Below, in pieces: positions 34,198 through 43,248 of a DNA stretch of 64,000 bases. The position numbers and the translations under genes are program-made. Position 1 is the stretch's first letter. Each line of letters starts with the position of its first letter. A model generated the notes under the pieces. The model searched no databases, was not told the DNA's origin, and saw nothing but the letters and a program-made list of their open reading frames with translations. The DNA is from Maribellus luteus (lineage in GTDB: Bacteria > Bacteroidota > Bacteroidia > Bacteroidales > Prolixibacteraceae), in contig NZ_QWGR01000001.1 in assembly GCF_003576475.1 (NCBI RefSeq), forward strand, positions 310,001-374,000. The letters are read 5' to 3'.

Positions 34198-34428
34198 TTG
34201 TCTGAATTTTATTTTCAAGGAAATCTGTTGCGAGTCAAATGCTCTTTGCAAAATTAGCATTTTCAAACAGAGCTGGTTTTACCCGGTCAATAAAATTGGA
34301 AACGGCTGCCAGTCAGCAAAAAAGTTTTTACCCCGAAATGCGGCGCGATATCTTATGAAATTGATTGTTCCGTTGGATTTAGAACTCACGCTAAAATCTT
34401 TTACCTTCACCCGGGAAAAGCTTTTACT

Positions 34429-35442
34429 ATGACATCTCAAAGGAAAACATATAATTGGGCCGTTTTAGGCTGCGGAAAGATCGCCCGCAAATTTGTCAGC
34501 GATCTTAAACTTTTGCCCAATGCGCGGCTTTATGCGGCTGCCGCACGCGACTTATCCCGGGCACAGGAATTTGCCGGTGAACTGGGATTTGAAGTGGCTT
34601 ACGGAAGCTACGAAGCTTTGGTCAGCGACCCGAAAGTAGATGTTGTTTACATTGCCACGCCGCATTCGCATCACCGCGAACATGCCTTGTTGTGTTTGAG
34701 TCACCAAAAAGCAGTATTGTGTGAGAAAGCCCTGGCCATGAATTCAAACGAAGTAAACGAAATGATGGCCTGCGCCCGCGAAAACAATACCTTTTTGATG
34801 GAAGCCTTCTGGACGATGTTTCAGCCCAGCTACCAGAAAGCCATGGAAATTCTTCGCTCGGGGGAACTGGGGAAACTAAAAATCGTTCGTTCCGACTTTG
34901 CCTTTAACGCGCCTTATCTCGAAGACAAGCGCCTCTACAACGTAAAACTGGGCGGCGGTTCGTTGCTCGACATTGGTATTTACCCGGTGTTCGCGGCACT
35001 TACTTCGCTGGGCTTGCCCGAAACGATCAAAACGTTTGCCGATTTCAGCCCGACTGGTTCCGAAGAAAGCATCAGCGTAATTTGTAAATACGCCGACGGT
35101 GCCATGGCCAACCTAACGTCGAGTTTCTCGTCATATTCGCCCACGCAAACCGAATATTTCTGCGAAAAAGGCCACATGGTGCTGACGCCGCGGTGGTTTA
35201 CGCCCACACACATTACGGTGTGGAAAGAGGGGGGAGAAGTTACTACGTATCCCAACGAACACAAGCAGGGATTTGGTTACCAGTACGAAGCCGAACATGT
35301 GATGAAGTGCCTTGATCAAAACCGAATCGAAAGTCCGGTAATGAGCTGGCAAATGAGCCGCGACCTGATGAAGTTCCTCGACCGCATCCGGATCGATGCC
35401 GGAATCTTTTTTCCCGATCACGACAAGAATTTGTTTTTCTAA
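34429..35442 (+). CDS. Gfo/Idh/MocA-family oxidoreductase
   Basis: 337 residues. The N-terminal Rossmann domain binds NAD(P): NWAVLGCGKIARKF (about 9-22), VDVVYIATPHSHHREHALL, and CEKALAMNSNEV, in which the Lys of the usual EKP motif is kept but Pro is Ala. The C-terminal alpha/beta domain starts near FWTMFQPSY (about 125). It resembles the dihydrodiol/xylose dehydrogenase-like branch, which oxidises sugars or polyols. The substrate is not deducible. Cytoplasmic, transcribed alone; followed by the repeat region. Confidence 0.9.
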   Translation: MTSQRKTYNWAVLGCGKIARKFVSDLKLLPNARLYAAAARDLSRAQEFAGELGFEVAYGSYEALVSDPKVDVVYIATPHSHHREHALLCLSHQKAVLCEKALAMNSNEVNEMMACARENNTFLMEAFWTMFQPSYQKAMEILRSGELGKLKIVRSDFAFNAPYLEDKRLYNVKLGGGSLLDIGIYPVFAALTSLGLPETIKTFADFSPTGSEESISVICKYADGAMANLTSSFSSYSPTQTEYFCEKGHMVLTPRWFTPTHITVWKEGGEVTTYPNEHKQGFGYQYEAEHVMKCLDQNRIESPVMSWQMSRDLMKFLDRIRIDAGIFFPDHDKNLFF

Positions 35443-35460
35443 AGACTTCGGAGAAGAAGC

Positions 35461-35544
35461 GTTTAGAGTTTAGAGTTCAGAGTTTAGTGTTCAGAGTTCA
35501 GAGTTTAGTGTTCGGAGTTCAGAGTTCAGTGTTCAAAGTTCAAA
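35461..35544. repeat. Heptanucleotide tandem array (12 units)
   Basis: Twelve consecutive 7-mers of consensus GTTYAGA (GTTTAGA, GTTCAGA, GTTTAGT, GTTCGGA, GTTCAAA variants), in perfect register. Confidence 0.9.
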
Positions 35545-35553
35545 GGATGACCT

Positions 35554-35844
35554 TGTTCTGTTGAATGCAATGCTTATTTGAATTTGTACATTCATTTATT
35601 GAACCTGCACAACCTTCATTCGAAGATGTACAATGTCTTAATGAAATTATACATTGTTCTGTTGAAGTTTTACAATGCTCATTTGAACTTGTACATTGGT
35701 TTTTTGAACGTGAACAACCTTCATTTGAAGATGTACAATGTCTTTATGAACTTGTACATTGTTCTGTTGAAGTTATACAATGCTCATTTGAATGTGCACA
35801 AAGCTTATTCGAAGTTGAACACTAGCTTAATTGAAGTTGAACAT
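35554..35844. repeat. 21-bp tandem array with 105-bp higher-order period
   Basis: A 17-bp partial unit (35554-35570), twelve 21-bp units from 35571 to 35822, and a final 22-bp unit. Consensus TGYTYATTTGAASTTGTACAW. Units 3-7 (35613-35717) and 8-12 (35718-35822) are copies of each other: unit 3 resembles 8, 4 resembles 9, 5 resembles 10, 6 resembles 11. Because 21 is a multiple of three, two overlapping frames stay open through the array, but neither has start or composition support as a gene. Confidence 0.9.
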
Positions 35845-35952
35845 TCCCATAAGCCACGAATATCCGGCCACCGGAATGCTGAGGCTTGCGAATATTTATG
35901 TCGTCAAAAACTGATAGCTGAGACCGGAACTGTAAACTAAGTTGATAATCGC

Positions 35953-37422
35953 TTAGTTAGCGTATAAGCCGGTATTTCCTTTTTCCAAAAGAGGCAGAAG
36001 CTGCTCAACAATTTCCGGGTGAGTGCCTGCAATGTTTTGGGTTTCGTTTGGGTCTGTTTTATGATCGTACAGTTCGATGTCCGGCATTTGATTCCGAAAG
36101 TATTTGGTCAGCCGGTACTGTTCGGTTCGCAGGGAGATCCCATTTCGAAAATACCCGTAGGAAACATTGGTCCATGCTGTTTCCGGATCATTCAAAAGCG
36201 GAACAACACTTTTGCCGTCGGTGGGGAAAGGCATTTCAACGCCGCACAAATCCATCAGGGTAGGATAAATATCGACCGAGTTTACCACCTGTTCAATTTC
36301 AGAACCCGGTTTCATTCCCGGTGCACGGACAACAAAGGCACTTTTCAGCGCACGTTCAAAAATGGTGTGTTTTCCCCATACAAGCTGATCGCCCAAATGC
36401 CAGCCGTGGTCGCCCCAAAGAACCACAATCGTGTTTTCTGAAAGTCCGAGTTTATCCAGCTGGTCGAGTAATTTTCCAACCTGGGCATCGGTGTAACTCA
36501 CACAGGCAAAATACGCATGCCGCAGTTTGCGGGCATAAGCATCTGATATTGGCCCATCGAGCGTAGCCTGTTCATCGCCCAGCAAATAGCCGTTAAACTC
36601 GCCGCTGGTGTGTAAACTGGCTTTGTTTACATTCTCCGGAATAAAGGGGTTGGGAGAAAGTGGAAGCTCTTCTTCGTTGTACAAATCCCAGTATTTTTTG
36701 GGGGCGTTAAACGGAAGGTGCGGTTTAAAAAAGCCTACGCCCAAAAAGAAAGGCTGGTCTTTGCGAGCCAACTCCTCCAGTTTTTGAAGGGCCAGTTCTG
36801 CGGTCAAGCCGTCCGGATAACCGTTGTCACCGGTATCGGCACACTCGTAAGGTTTTACCTGCCGCTTCCGGCTTTGGCGGTTGCTTCCGTCGGCATAGGC
36901 AAAAAAGGCGTTCCATCCGGTTCCCCATTTTCCGGGGTTGAATAGCATTTCATCCCAGCTGTGTGGCAATTCGTATTCGGTACCAACTGAATCTTCGTAT
37001 TCATACAGCAAGCCATCCACATAATGGCTTATTTTCCCAACGCCAACCGTGTAATAACCATTCCTGCGCAGGTGGTGAATAAAAGTCTCCGGCTGTTCGG
37101 TTTCCGCTTTTCCTGAAATAAAAGTACGGGCGGCCTCGTTGCTCAAATGTTTTTTTGTTGTGGGCAACATACCGCTTAGCAGACTGTAACGCGATGCCCC
37201 GCAGGTTGGAATCTGGACAAAATGATTCATAAACAAAGCCCCGGAAGCAGCCAGTTTATCGATGTTGGGAGATTGAATGTAAGAGGCTCCGTAGCATCCC
37301 AACTCAGGCCGAAGATCGTCGACCGCAATAAAAAGAACATTGGGTTGTTGTTTGTCTTTGTTGTCAGGTTGAGAACAGGCAAAAAGCAGGGGCAGAAGAG
37401 AAAAAACGATCCATTTGTACAT
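35953..37422 (-). CDS. S1-family sulfatase, iduronate-2-sulfatase-like lipoprotein
   Basis: 489 residues, lipobox LFAC (Cys16). The formylglycine site is Cys74 in IPTCGASRYSLLSG, the C-x-A-S-R variant typical of iduronate-sulfatase-like members. Metal ligands: VDDLRP near residue 34-39 and LWGDHGWHLGD. Family features PNVLFIAVDDLRPELGCYG and FLGVGFFKPHLPF are present. It should remove a sulfate ester from a glycan after activation by a maturase encoded elsewhere. It is transcribed away from the three plus-strand sulfatases, with a palindromic element in the gap. Confidence 0.95.
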   Translation of the reverse strand: MYKWIVFSLLPLLFACSQPDNKDKQQPNVLFIAVDDLRPELGCYGASYIQSPNIDKLAASGALFMNHFVQIPTCGASRYSLLSGMLPTTKKHLSNEAARTFISGKAETEQPETFIHHLRRNGYYTVGVGKISHYVDGLLYEYEDSVGTEYELPHSWDEMLFNPGKWGTGWNAFFAYADGSNRQSRKRQVKPYECADTGDNGYPDGLTAELALQKLEELARKDQPFFLGVGFFKPHLPFNAPKKYWDLYNEEELPLSPNPFIPENVNKASLHTSGEFNGYLLGDEQATLDGPISDAYARKLRHAYFACVSYTDAQVGKLLDQLDKLGLSENTIVVLWGDHGWHLGDQLVWGKHTIFERALKSAFVVRAPGMKPGSEIEQVVNSVDIYPTLMDLCGVEMPFPTDGKSVVPLLNDPETAWTNVSYGYFRNGISLRTEQYRLTKYFRNQMPDIELYDHKTDPNETQNIAGTHPEIVEQLLPLLEKGNTGLYAN

Positions 37423-37606
37423 GATTCCTTTGGCTTAGATTTGAGTTAAGTTGATCAGCTTGATTGAAATTTCGTTTAAAACTACTTGTTTTAATTCAGC
37501 AAATAATGGTTTTTAGGAAACTTCGTAGTCTTTCATCCAATTTTTTCTATGAATAAATGCATATCCGAAATAATACCACAAAATGAATTTTTCAGATCGA
37601 AAGAAC

Positions 37607-37680
37607 TCTCCCTCATTCCCTCTCTTCGCGAAGAGAGGGACGATTGTGTCCGTCAATTGACGGATCGCAATCAGGGTGAG
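37607..37680. repeat. Multi-palindrome (REP-like) intergenic element
   Basis: Two perfect palindromes sit side by side: a 24-bp one at 37617-37640 (half site TCCCTCTCTTCG) and a 16-bp one at 37649-37664 (TCCGTCAATTGACGGA), the latter extended by GATTG/CAATC arms. Outer arms CTCTCCCT (37607-37614) and AGGGTGAG (37673-37680) can pair with one mismatch, giving a three-way structure. It is in the 484-bp gap between divergent sulfatase genes; nothing else clear is there. Confidence 0.75.
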
Positions 37681-37906
37681 TAATGTATTTTAAAATAGGA
37701 TAATCTCGAGAAATATTTGATATTGTTTTGTTTGCAAACATTTGCAGGAATTAAGCAATAATTACCATTTCTGATTTTACGCTGCATATGCACATTTTTG
37801 AACGGAAATTACTCCTAAAATGAATTAAACACTGCTCCTCTTTGCTGGTCTAATTTTTATCTTTACGTGCAGTTTTCGCGTGTAATTAAACCAATAATCT
37901 GAACGA

Positions 37907-39802
37907 ATGAAGAAAACTTTGTGGACTTTATCATTTCTGCTGGCCGTATTGATTGGCACAGCACAAAGCAAACCCAATATTTTGTGGATTACCATTGAAG
38001 ATTCGTCTCCTCAGTTTTTTGGATGTTACGGAAATAAAAACGCAAAAACACCGGTGATCGATAAACTGGCTGAAGAAGGCATCCGCTTTACCAATGCATT
38101 TTCTACCGGAACGGTTTGCTCTCCAAGCCGAAATACAATTATCACAGGGGTAAGAACTTTTAAAATGGGCACCGGAAATCACCGGAGCAATTACCCCATC
38201 CCCGAATATATCAAGGGCTTTCCTTTTTACATGCAGCAGCAGGGATACTATGTTACCAACAATGCAAAAACCGACTATAACGTAGCCAACGCCAAAGCCT
38301 TTACACAGGAAGCGTGGAACGAAAGTTCGGGGAAGGCCGGCTGGTGGAACCGCCAACCCGGGCAGCCGTTTTTTGCTGTTTTCAATTTTGAAGATTCGCA
38401 CCAATCGCGCACCATGACCATGCCTTACGAGTGGTACGTCAAAAATGTTTGGGAGAAGTTGTTGGAGGAAGAGCGCATTGCGGAGGACGATTTCCGGATG
38501 CCGCCCATTTACCGCGAAAGCCCGGAAATGCGGAAACATTTTGCACGTGTGTACAATTCCATTTCGCTGACCGATAAACGGATAGGCGAGTTGCTCGGCC
38601 GGCTTAGTGCCGATAACCTGCGCGACAGCACCATCATCTTTTTTTATGCCGATCATGGAGAAGGCGAGCCCCGCGGGAAAACCAACGGGATCGATTACGG
38701 CTATCGCGTGCCTTTTGTTATCTGGTTTCCCGAAATGTACCGGCATTTATCGCCCTGGGGAACAGCAGGTGCAGTAAGCAACGAACTGATTGATTTTGAA
38801 GACCTGGCTCCAACACTGGTAAGCCTGGCCGGGGGTGAGTTGCCGGAGCATTTAAAAGGCCGGGTTTTAATGGGAGAGAAGCGTTCCCAGCCTGCCGGTC
38901 ATTTGCTTTTATCGGCCGACCGCTCGGATAACGGAATCGATATGGTACGCAGCATAAGCGATGGAAAGTACATGTATTCGCGCAATTACCTGCCGTTTAT
39001 TCCGCAGGGAAGATACATCCGTTACATGTACATTTCTGAAATCGTTCAGCAAATGCGAAGCGATTACAGGGCTGATTTGCTCGACCCGCTGCAAAGGAGT
39101 TATTTTGAAGAAAGACCCGCTGAATATTTGTTTGACATTGAAAATGATTTGTGGGAAACTAAAAATCTGGCAAATGATCCTGACTACAAATCAGTGCTTG
39201 AAAAAATGAGAAAGCAGCTGGATGAGGAAGTTCTGAAAGCCCGGGATGTGATGTTTTTGCCCGAGTATGAAATTGGCCTGGTTTCAGAACGCGAAACTCC
39301 GTACGAATTCAGGCTGGATGCGCAGAAATATCCGTTTGCCGAAATATACAAGGCGGCCTCTCTTTCAGGAAAAAGAGGAAAAGATATGGCCGAAGAGCAG
39401 GTAAAATTGCTTCAAAACAAAAACGATGTTGTAAGATATTGGGCGGTAATGGGATTGCGGAGTCAGCCCCGGGAAGTACTTGATAATTTCCGGGAGCCGA
39501 TAACGGAAAGCATGAATGATGCGTATCCTTTGGTTTCGCTGGCCTCGGCAGCCATTGCTTTTCAGTTTTGGGGAAATCAAACGGCGGAGGATATTCTTAT
39601 CAAAAATTGTGAGTCGGAAAACATGGATGTAGCCTTGCTGGCGATCAACTTTTTGATGTACACGGATAACAAAGCTCCTTTTATCGAAACGATAAAAAAG
39701 GTACATGAAATGCCGGAACGAAACTACCATGTAAAAGCTGCCTGTATGGATTTTCTGGGCAGTTTAAACCTGGTCCCCAATAATTTTGAATACAGAGATT
39801 AA
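37907..39802 (+). CDS. S1-family sulfatase, N-sulfoglucosamine-sulfohydrolase-like
   Basis: 631 residues with signal peptide (to about TAQS, residue 21), so periplasmic or secreted. Formylglycine site Cys71 in TVCSPSRNTIITG. The N-terminus NILWITIEDSSPQFFGCYG and the long insertion GTGNHRSNYPIPEYIKGFPF are those of the heparan N-sulfatase-like subgroup, but related enzymes act on O-sulfates. The C-terminal stretch of about 500-631 is helical and HEAT-like (VVRYWAVMGLRSQPREVLDN), beyond the sulfatase domain. First of three co-directional sulfatases; the next starts 18 bp after it. A TATCTTTA near 37857 may be the -7 box. Confidence 0.94.
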   Translation: MKKTLWTLSFLLAVLIGTAQSKPNILWITIEDSSPQFFGCYGNKNAKTPVIDKLAEEGIRFTNAFSTGTVCSPSRNTIITGVRTFKMGTGNHRSNYPIPEYIKGFPFYMQQQGYYVTNNAKTDYNVANAKAFTQEAWNESSGKAGWWNRQPGQPFFAVFNFEDSHQSRTMTMPYEWYVKNVWEKLLEEERIAEDDFRMPPIYRESPEMRKHFARVYNSISLTDKRIGELLGRLSADNLRDSTIIFFYADHGEGEPRGKTNGIDYGYRVPFVIWFPEMYRHLSPWGTAGAVSNELIDFEDLAPTLVSLAGGELPEHLKGRVLMGEKRSQPAGHLLLSADRSDNGIDMVRSISDGKYMYSRNYLPFIPQGRYIRYMYISEIVQQMRSDYRADLLDPLQRSYFEERPAEYLFDIENDLWETKNLANDPDYKSVLEKMRKQLDEEVLKARDVMFLPEYEIGLVSERETPYEFRLDAQKYPFAEIYKAASLSGKRGKDMAEEQVKLLQNKNDVVRYWAVMGLRSQPREVLDNFREPITESMNDAYPLVSLASAAIAFQFWGNQTAEDILIKNCESENMDVALLAINFLMYTDNKAPFIETIKKVHEMPERNYHVKAACMDFLGSLNLVPNNFEYRD

Positions 39803-39820
39803 ACGAATAAACCAATCATT

Positions 39821-41206
39821 ATGAGATCAAAAATACTGTTACTGCTGGTTAGCCTTTGTTTTTCAGGTATCAGCCTTTGGGCGCAGGCCCAGAAGCCAAA
39901 CTTTATCATTATTTTGGCAGACGACCTGGGCTTTGCTGATTTAAGTCTGAACGGAAGCAAGCAAATACCCACACCGCATATTGACCGCCTGGCAGAAAAC
40001 GGCGTAAACTTTACCAACGGTTATGTTTCCGGACCGGTTTGCAGTCCGTCGCGGGCGGGTTTGCTCACCGGAAGAAACCAGGTAACCTTTGGGCACGACA
40101 ATAACCTGAGCTCTGTTCAACCGGGCTTCGACGAAGAATACAACGGTCTGCCATTAAGCGAAACCACCATTGCCTCCCGTTTGAAAAAGCTTGGTTACGC
40201 AACCGGATTAATCGGGAAATGGCATTTGGGCGAATTGCCAAAATTTCATCCGCTCCAGCGTGGATTCGACGAAATATGGGGCTATACAGGTGGCGGACAC
40301 GATTACTTTTCATCAAAACCGGATGGAAAAGGCTACCAGTGTCCGATTGAATGTAATTATAAAACGCCTCAGCCGATCACTTATATAACCGATGATAAAG
40401 GGGACGAATGTGTTGATTTTATTCGGCGGCATAAAGAGGAGCCTTTCTTTTTGTATGCTTCGTTTAATGCGCCGCATGCGCCTATGCAGGCTACCGAGGC
40501 CGATCTGGAGTTGTTTCAACACATTGCTGACAAAAAACGCCGTACTTATTGTGCCATGGTTCACCGGCTCGATGTAAATGTTGGACGGATAATGCAGGCG
40601 CTGGAAGAGAACGGAGTCGCTGAAAATACACTGGTGGTTTTTCTGAGTGACAATGGCGGTCCCTGCGATTCGAATGGGTCCATTAATGCCCCTTTCAACG
40701 GGCAAAAGGGGATTTTACTGGAAGGTGGAATTCACGTTCCTTTTGTAATGACTTGGAAGGGAAAACTGCCTGCGGGTTTAAGCTACGAAAACCCGGTTAT
40801 TTCGCTCGATTTGGCGGCTACTTTTTTTGAACTCGCAGGTGGAGAGAAAAACCCGGATGTAAAATTCGACGGAGTTAATCTTGTGCCTTTTCTGCTGAAC
40901 GAGAAGGCCGGGGAACCGCATGAGTTTTTCAACTGGCGGTTTACCATTAGCGCCGCTATCCGGCAGGGAAACTGGAAGCTGGTGCGTTTGCCCGATCGTT
41001 TGCCCATGCTTTTCGATTTATCAAAAGATATTTCTGAACAGAATGATGTCGCTCTTGATCATTTGGATGTTACAAAATCGCTTCTGAAAAAACTGGGCGA
41101 CTGGGATGTATCGTTGCCGCACCCTGTATTTTTGGAAGGCCCTCAGTGGCGTGTCCGGCAATTGCACCTGTACGATAAGGAGTATCAGTTGTCGCAACCA
41201 GAATAA
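39821..41206 (+). CDS. S1-family sulfatase (arylsulfatase-type)
   Basis: 461 residues with signal peptide (AQAQ near residue 24). Formylglycine site Cys74 in GPVCSPSRAGLLTGR. Metal-site motifs ADDLGFADLS, GKWHLGELPKFHPLQRGFDE, and FLSDNGGP are intact. It lies 18 bp after the preceding sulfatase and is certainly co-transcribed. The natural sulfated sugar cannot be named. Confidence 0.95.
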   Translation: MRSKILLLLVSLCFSGISLWAQAQKPNFIIILADDLGFADLSLNGSKQIPTPHIDRLAENGVNFTNGYVSGPVCSPSRAGLLTGRNQVTFGHDNNLSSVQPGFDEEYNGLPLSETTIASRLKKLGYATGLIGKWHLGELPKFHPLQRGFDEIWGYTGGGHDYFSSKPDGKGYQCPIECNYKTPQPITYITDDKGDECVDFIRRHKEEPFFLYASFNAPHAPMQATEADLELFQHIADKKRRTYCAMVHRLDVNVGRIMQALEENGVAENTLVVFLSDNGGPCDSNGSINAPFNGQKGILLEGGIHVPFVMTWKGKLPAGLSYENPVISLDLAATFFELAGGEKNPDVKFDGVNLVPFLLNEKAGEPHEFFNWRFTISAAIRQGNWKLVRLPDRLPMLFDLSKDISEQNDVALDHLDVTKSLLKKLGDWDVSLPHPVFLEGPQWRVRQLHLYDKEYQLSQPE

Positions 41207-41389
41207 GATTCTAGTTTTACCTCGATTTCATCCAATATTTACCCGGAAATCTCAGGGCAATTGATGATTGTTTAATACTTTAGCATACTACAAATAAAAC
41301 GACCATGTCTGTGCAGCTGGAGGCTTTCTGAAACCAGGATGAATATCAGCCGGCTGAAGAACCGTTAAAAACAAACAATTCTAAATCAT

Positions 41390-42952
41390 ATGAAAAAGAT
41401 TACATTATTTTTTCTTGGAGTCATTGCCATTGCGCTGGTTTTCAGTGGATGTGCAGGGAAGTCAGGAAAAGTTGCAACCGAAGAAGCTGCAAGCGCCAAG
41501 CCGAACATTGTTGTTATTTACCTCGACGATTTGGGCTACGGCGATGTGGGGGCTTACGGGGCTACCCAAATTCAAACGCCCAATATGGACCGCCTGGCAA
41601 ACGAGGGAGTACTTTTTACGGATGGACATGCGTCGTCTTCTACATGTACACCCAGTCGTTATGCCTTGCTTACGGGTGTTTACCCCTGGCGAAACAAGGA
41701 TGCCAAAATTTTACCCGGAACAGCTCCGCTTATTATCGATACCGCGCAGCAAACCATTCCGAAAATGCTGAAAGAGCAGGGATATTACACAGGTGTTGTG
41801 GGTAAGTGGCATCTTGGTTTGGGAAGCGGCCATGTGGATTGGAACCAGCACGTTTCGCCCGGACCCAACGAAATCGGTTTTGATTATTCCTATATTATGG
41901 CAGCCACGCAAGACCGGGTGCCAACGGTTTATCTTGAAAATGGCCTGGTGGAAGGACTTGATCCGAATGATCCGATTGAGGTGAGTTACAGCCAGAATTT
42001 TGAAGGAGAACCAACCGGAAAAGACAACCCGGAATTATTGACGATGAGATGGGAGCACGGGCATAACAACTCAATTGTAAACGGTGTACCCCGCATTGGT
42101 TTTATGAAAGGTGGCGAAAAGGCCAAATGGAGCGATGTGGATATGGCAGATCATTTTCTTGCCAAGGCACAAGCCTATGTAAAGCAACATAAAAATGAGC
42201 CTTTCTTTTTGTATTATGCTTTGCAGCAGCCGCATGTTCCGCGTACGCCGCACCCAAGATTTGTAGGTAAAACCGATCTGGGGCCGCGCGGCGATGTTAT
42301 TGTGGAAGCCGACTGGTGTATTGGTGAGTTCATAAAAACACTCGAAGAAGAAGGAATTCTGGAAAATACGTTGATTGTATTCTCGAGCGACAACGGGCCG
42401 GTACTAAACGACGGGTATTACGACGATGCCGTTGAACGGAACGGAGATCATACACCCGCCGGGCCACTCAGAGGTGGAAAATACAGTTTGTTTGAAGCCG
42501 GAACACGCGTTCCTTTCATCACCTATTGGAAAGGAAAAATCGAACCCGGAACATCGGATGCGCTGGTTTGTCAGATGGACTTGCTGGCATCGCTGGCCAG
42601 ATTGGCCGGAACTACTGTTGATAACACCGACAGCGAAGAATTGCTGGATGTGCTGATGGGAACCAGCAAAGAGGGGCGCAGTTCGCTGGTTTTGGAAGCA
42701 ACTTCGCGTACCGCCTATCGTGAAGGCAACTGGTTGATGATCCCTCCTTACAACGGTCCGGCTGTTATTTCGTCGGTGAACATTGAAACAGGAAATTTGC
42801 CTGAATTTCAACTCTACAATTTAAGCGACGACCTGGGACAGCAGAATAATCAGGCAACAGAAAACCCTGAAAAATTGCAGGAGATGCTGGATGCTTACAA
42901 AGCAATTATTGGCGCATCTAATCCGAAAGTGGAGGCGCTGGAATTAAAATAG
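41390..42952 (+). CDS. S1-family sulfatase, lipoprotein
   Basis: 520 residues, lipobox FSGC (Cys21). Formylglycine site Cys86 in SSTCTPSRYALLTGVYPWR. Motifs LDDLGYGDVGAYGATQIQTPNMDRLA, shortened here to its key DD and D residues, GKWHLGLG, and FSSDNGPVLNDGY are present. It resembles arylsulfatase A-type members of marine PULs. Spacing of 183 bp to the previous gene is wider, so it may have its own promoter. A strong terminator follows. Confidence 0.95.
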   Translation: MKKITLFFLGVIAIALVFSGCAGKSGKVATEEAASAKPNIVVIYLDDLGYGDVGAYGATQIQTPNMDRLANEGVLFTDGHASSSTCTPSRYALLTGVYPWRNKDAKILPGTAPLIIDTAQQTIPKMLKEQGYYTGVVGKWHLGLGSGHVDWNQHVSPGPNEIGFDYSYIMAATQDRVPTVYLENGLVEGLDPNDPIEVSYSQNFEGEPTGKDNPELLTMRWEHGHNNSIVNGVPRIGFMKGGEKAKWSDVDMADHFLAKAQAYVKQHKNEPFFLYYALQQPHVPRTPHPRFVGKTDLGPRGDVIVEADWCIGEFIKTLEEEGILENTLIVFSSDNGPVLNDGYYDDAVERNGDHTPAGPLRGGKYSLFEAGTRVPFITYWKGKIEPGTSDALVCQMDLLASLARLAGTTVDNTDSEELLDVLMGTSKEGRSSLVLEATSRTAYREGNWLMIPPYNGPAVISSVNIETGNLPEFQLYNLSDDLGQQNNQATENPEKLQEMLDAYKAIIGASNPKVEALELK

Positions 42953-42963
42953 GCAATTGACAG

Positions 42964-43010
42964 AAAGCAGAATATTTCCATATTTATAACGGAAGTATTC
43001 TGCTTTTTTT
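42964..43010 (+). terminator. Terminator after the plus-strand sulfatase genes
   Basis: AAAGCAGAATA (42964-42974) with TATTCTGCTTT (42996-43006), an inner TTCC/GGAA extension, and TTTTTT to 43010. The remaining convergent gap to 43248 has a 10-bp inverted repeat (AATATCCAAT 43030-43039, ATTGGATATT 43101-43110) and nothing else clear. Confidence 0.9.
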
Positions 43011-43248
43011 CTGAAAGTCAATTTTTAAAAATATCCAATTCTCAATTTTGAATGTAAAACATCCAACAAAATCCGGAAAATTGAATATTGCGAATTCTAC
43101 ATTGGATATTCTGCATAAAAAAACAAATCCCGAATAGAAGTATCCATCTTAACTTTCATTTTTGTTGGTGATTCCCCAAAATCATGATGGTTTTGTTGTT
43201 TGATTCGAGATCTCTCCAAATCACGCAAACACCCTTCTTCTTAAATTC

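Noticed and set aside
35461-35844. CRISPR array
   Set aside because: Repeats are contiguous with no unique spacers, and no cas genes are in the window.
35565-35940. Two overlapping open frames of 86 and 120 codons
   Set aside because: They lie wholly or largely in the 21-bp tandem array; a repeat length divisible by three keeps frames open by itself, and no ribosome site or recognisable domain was seen.
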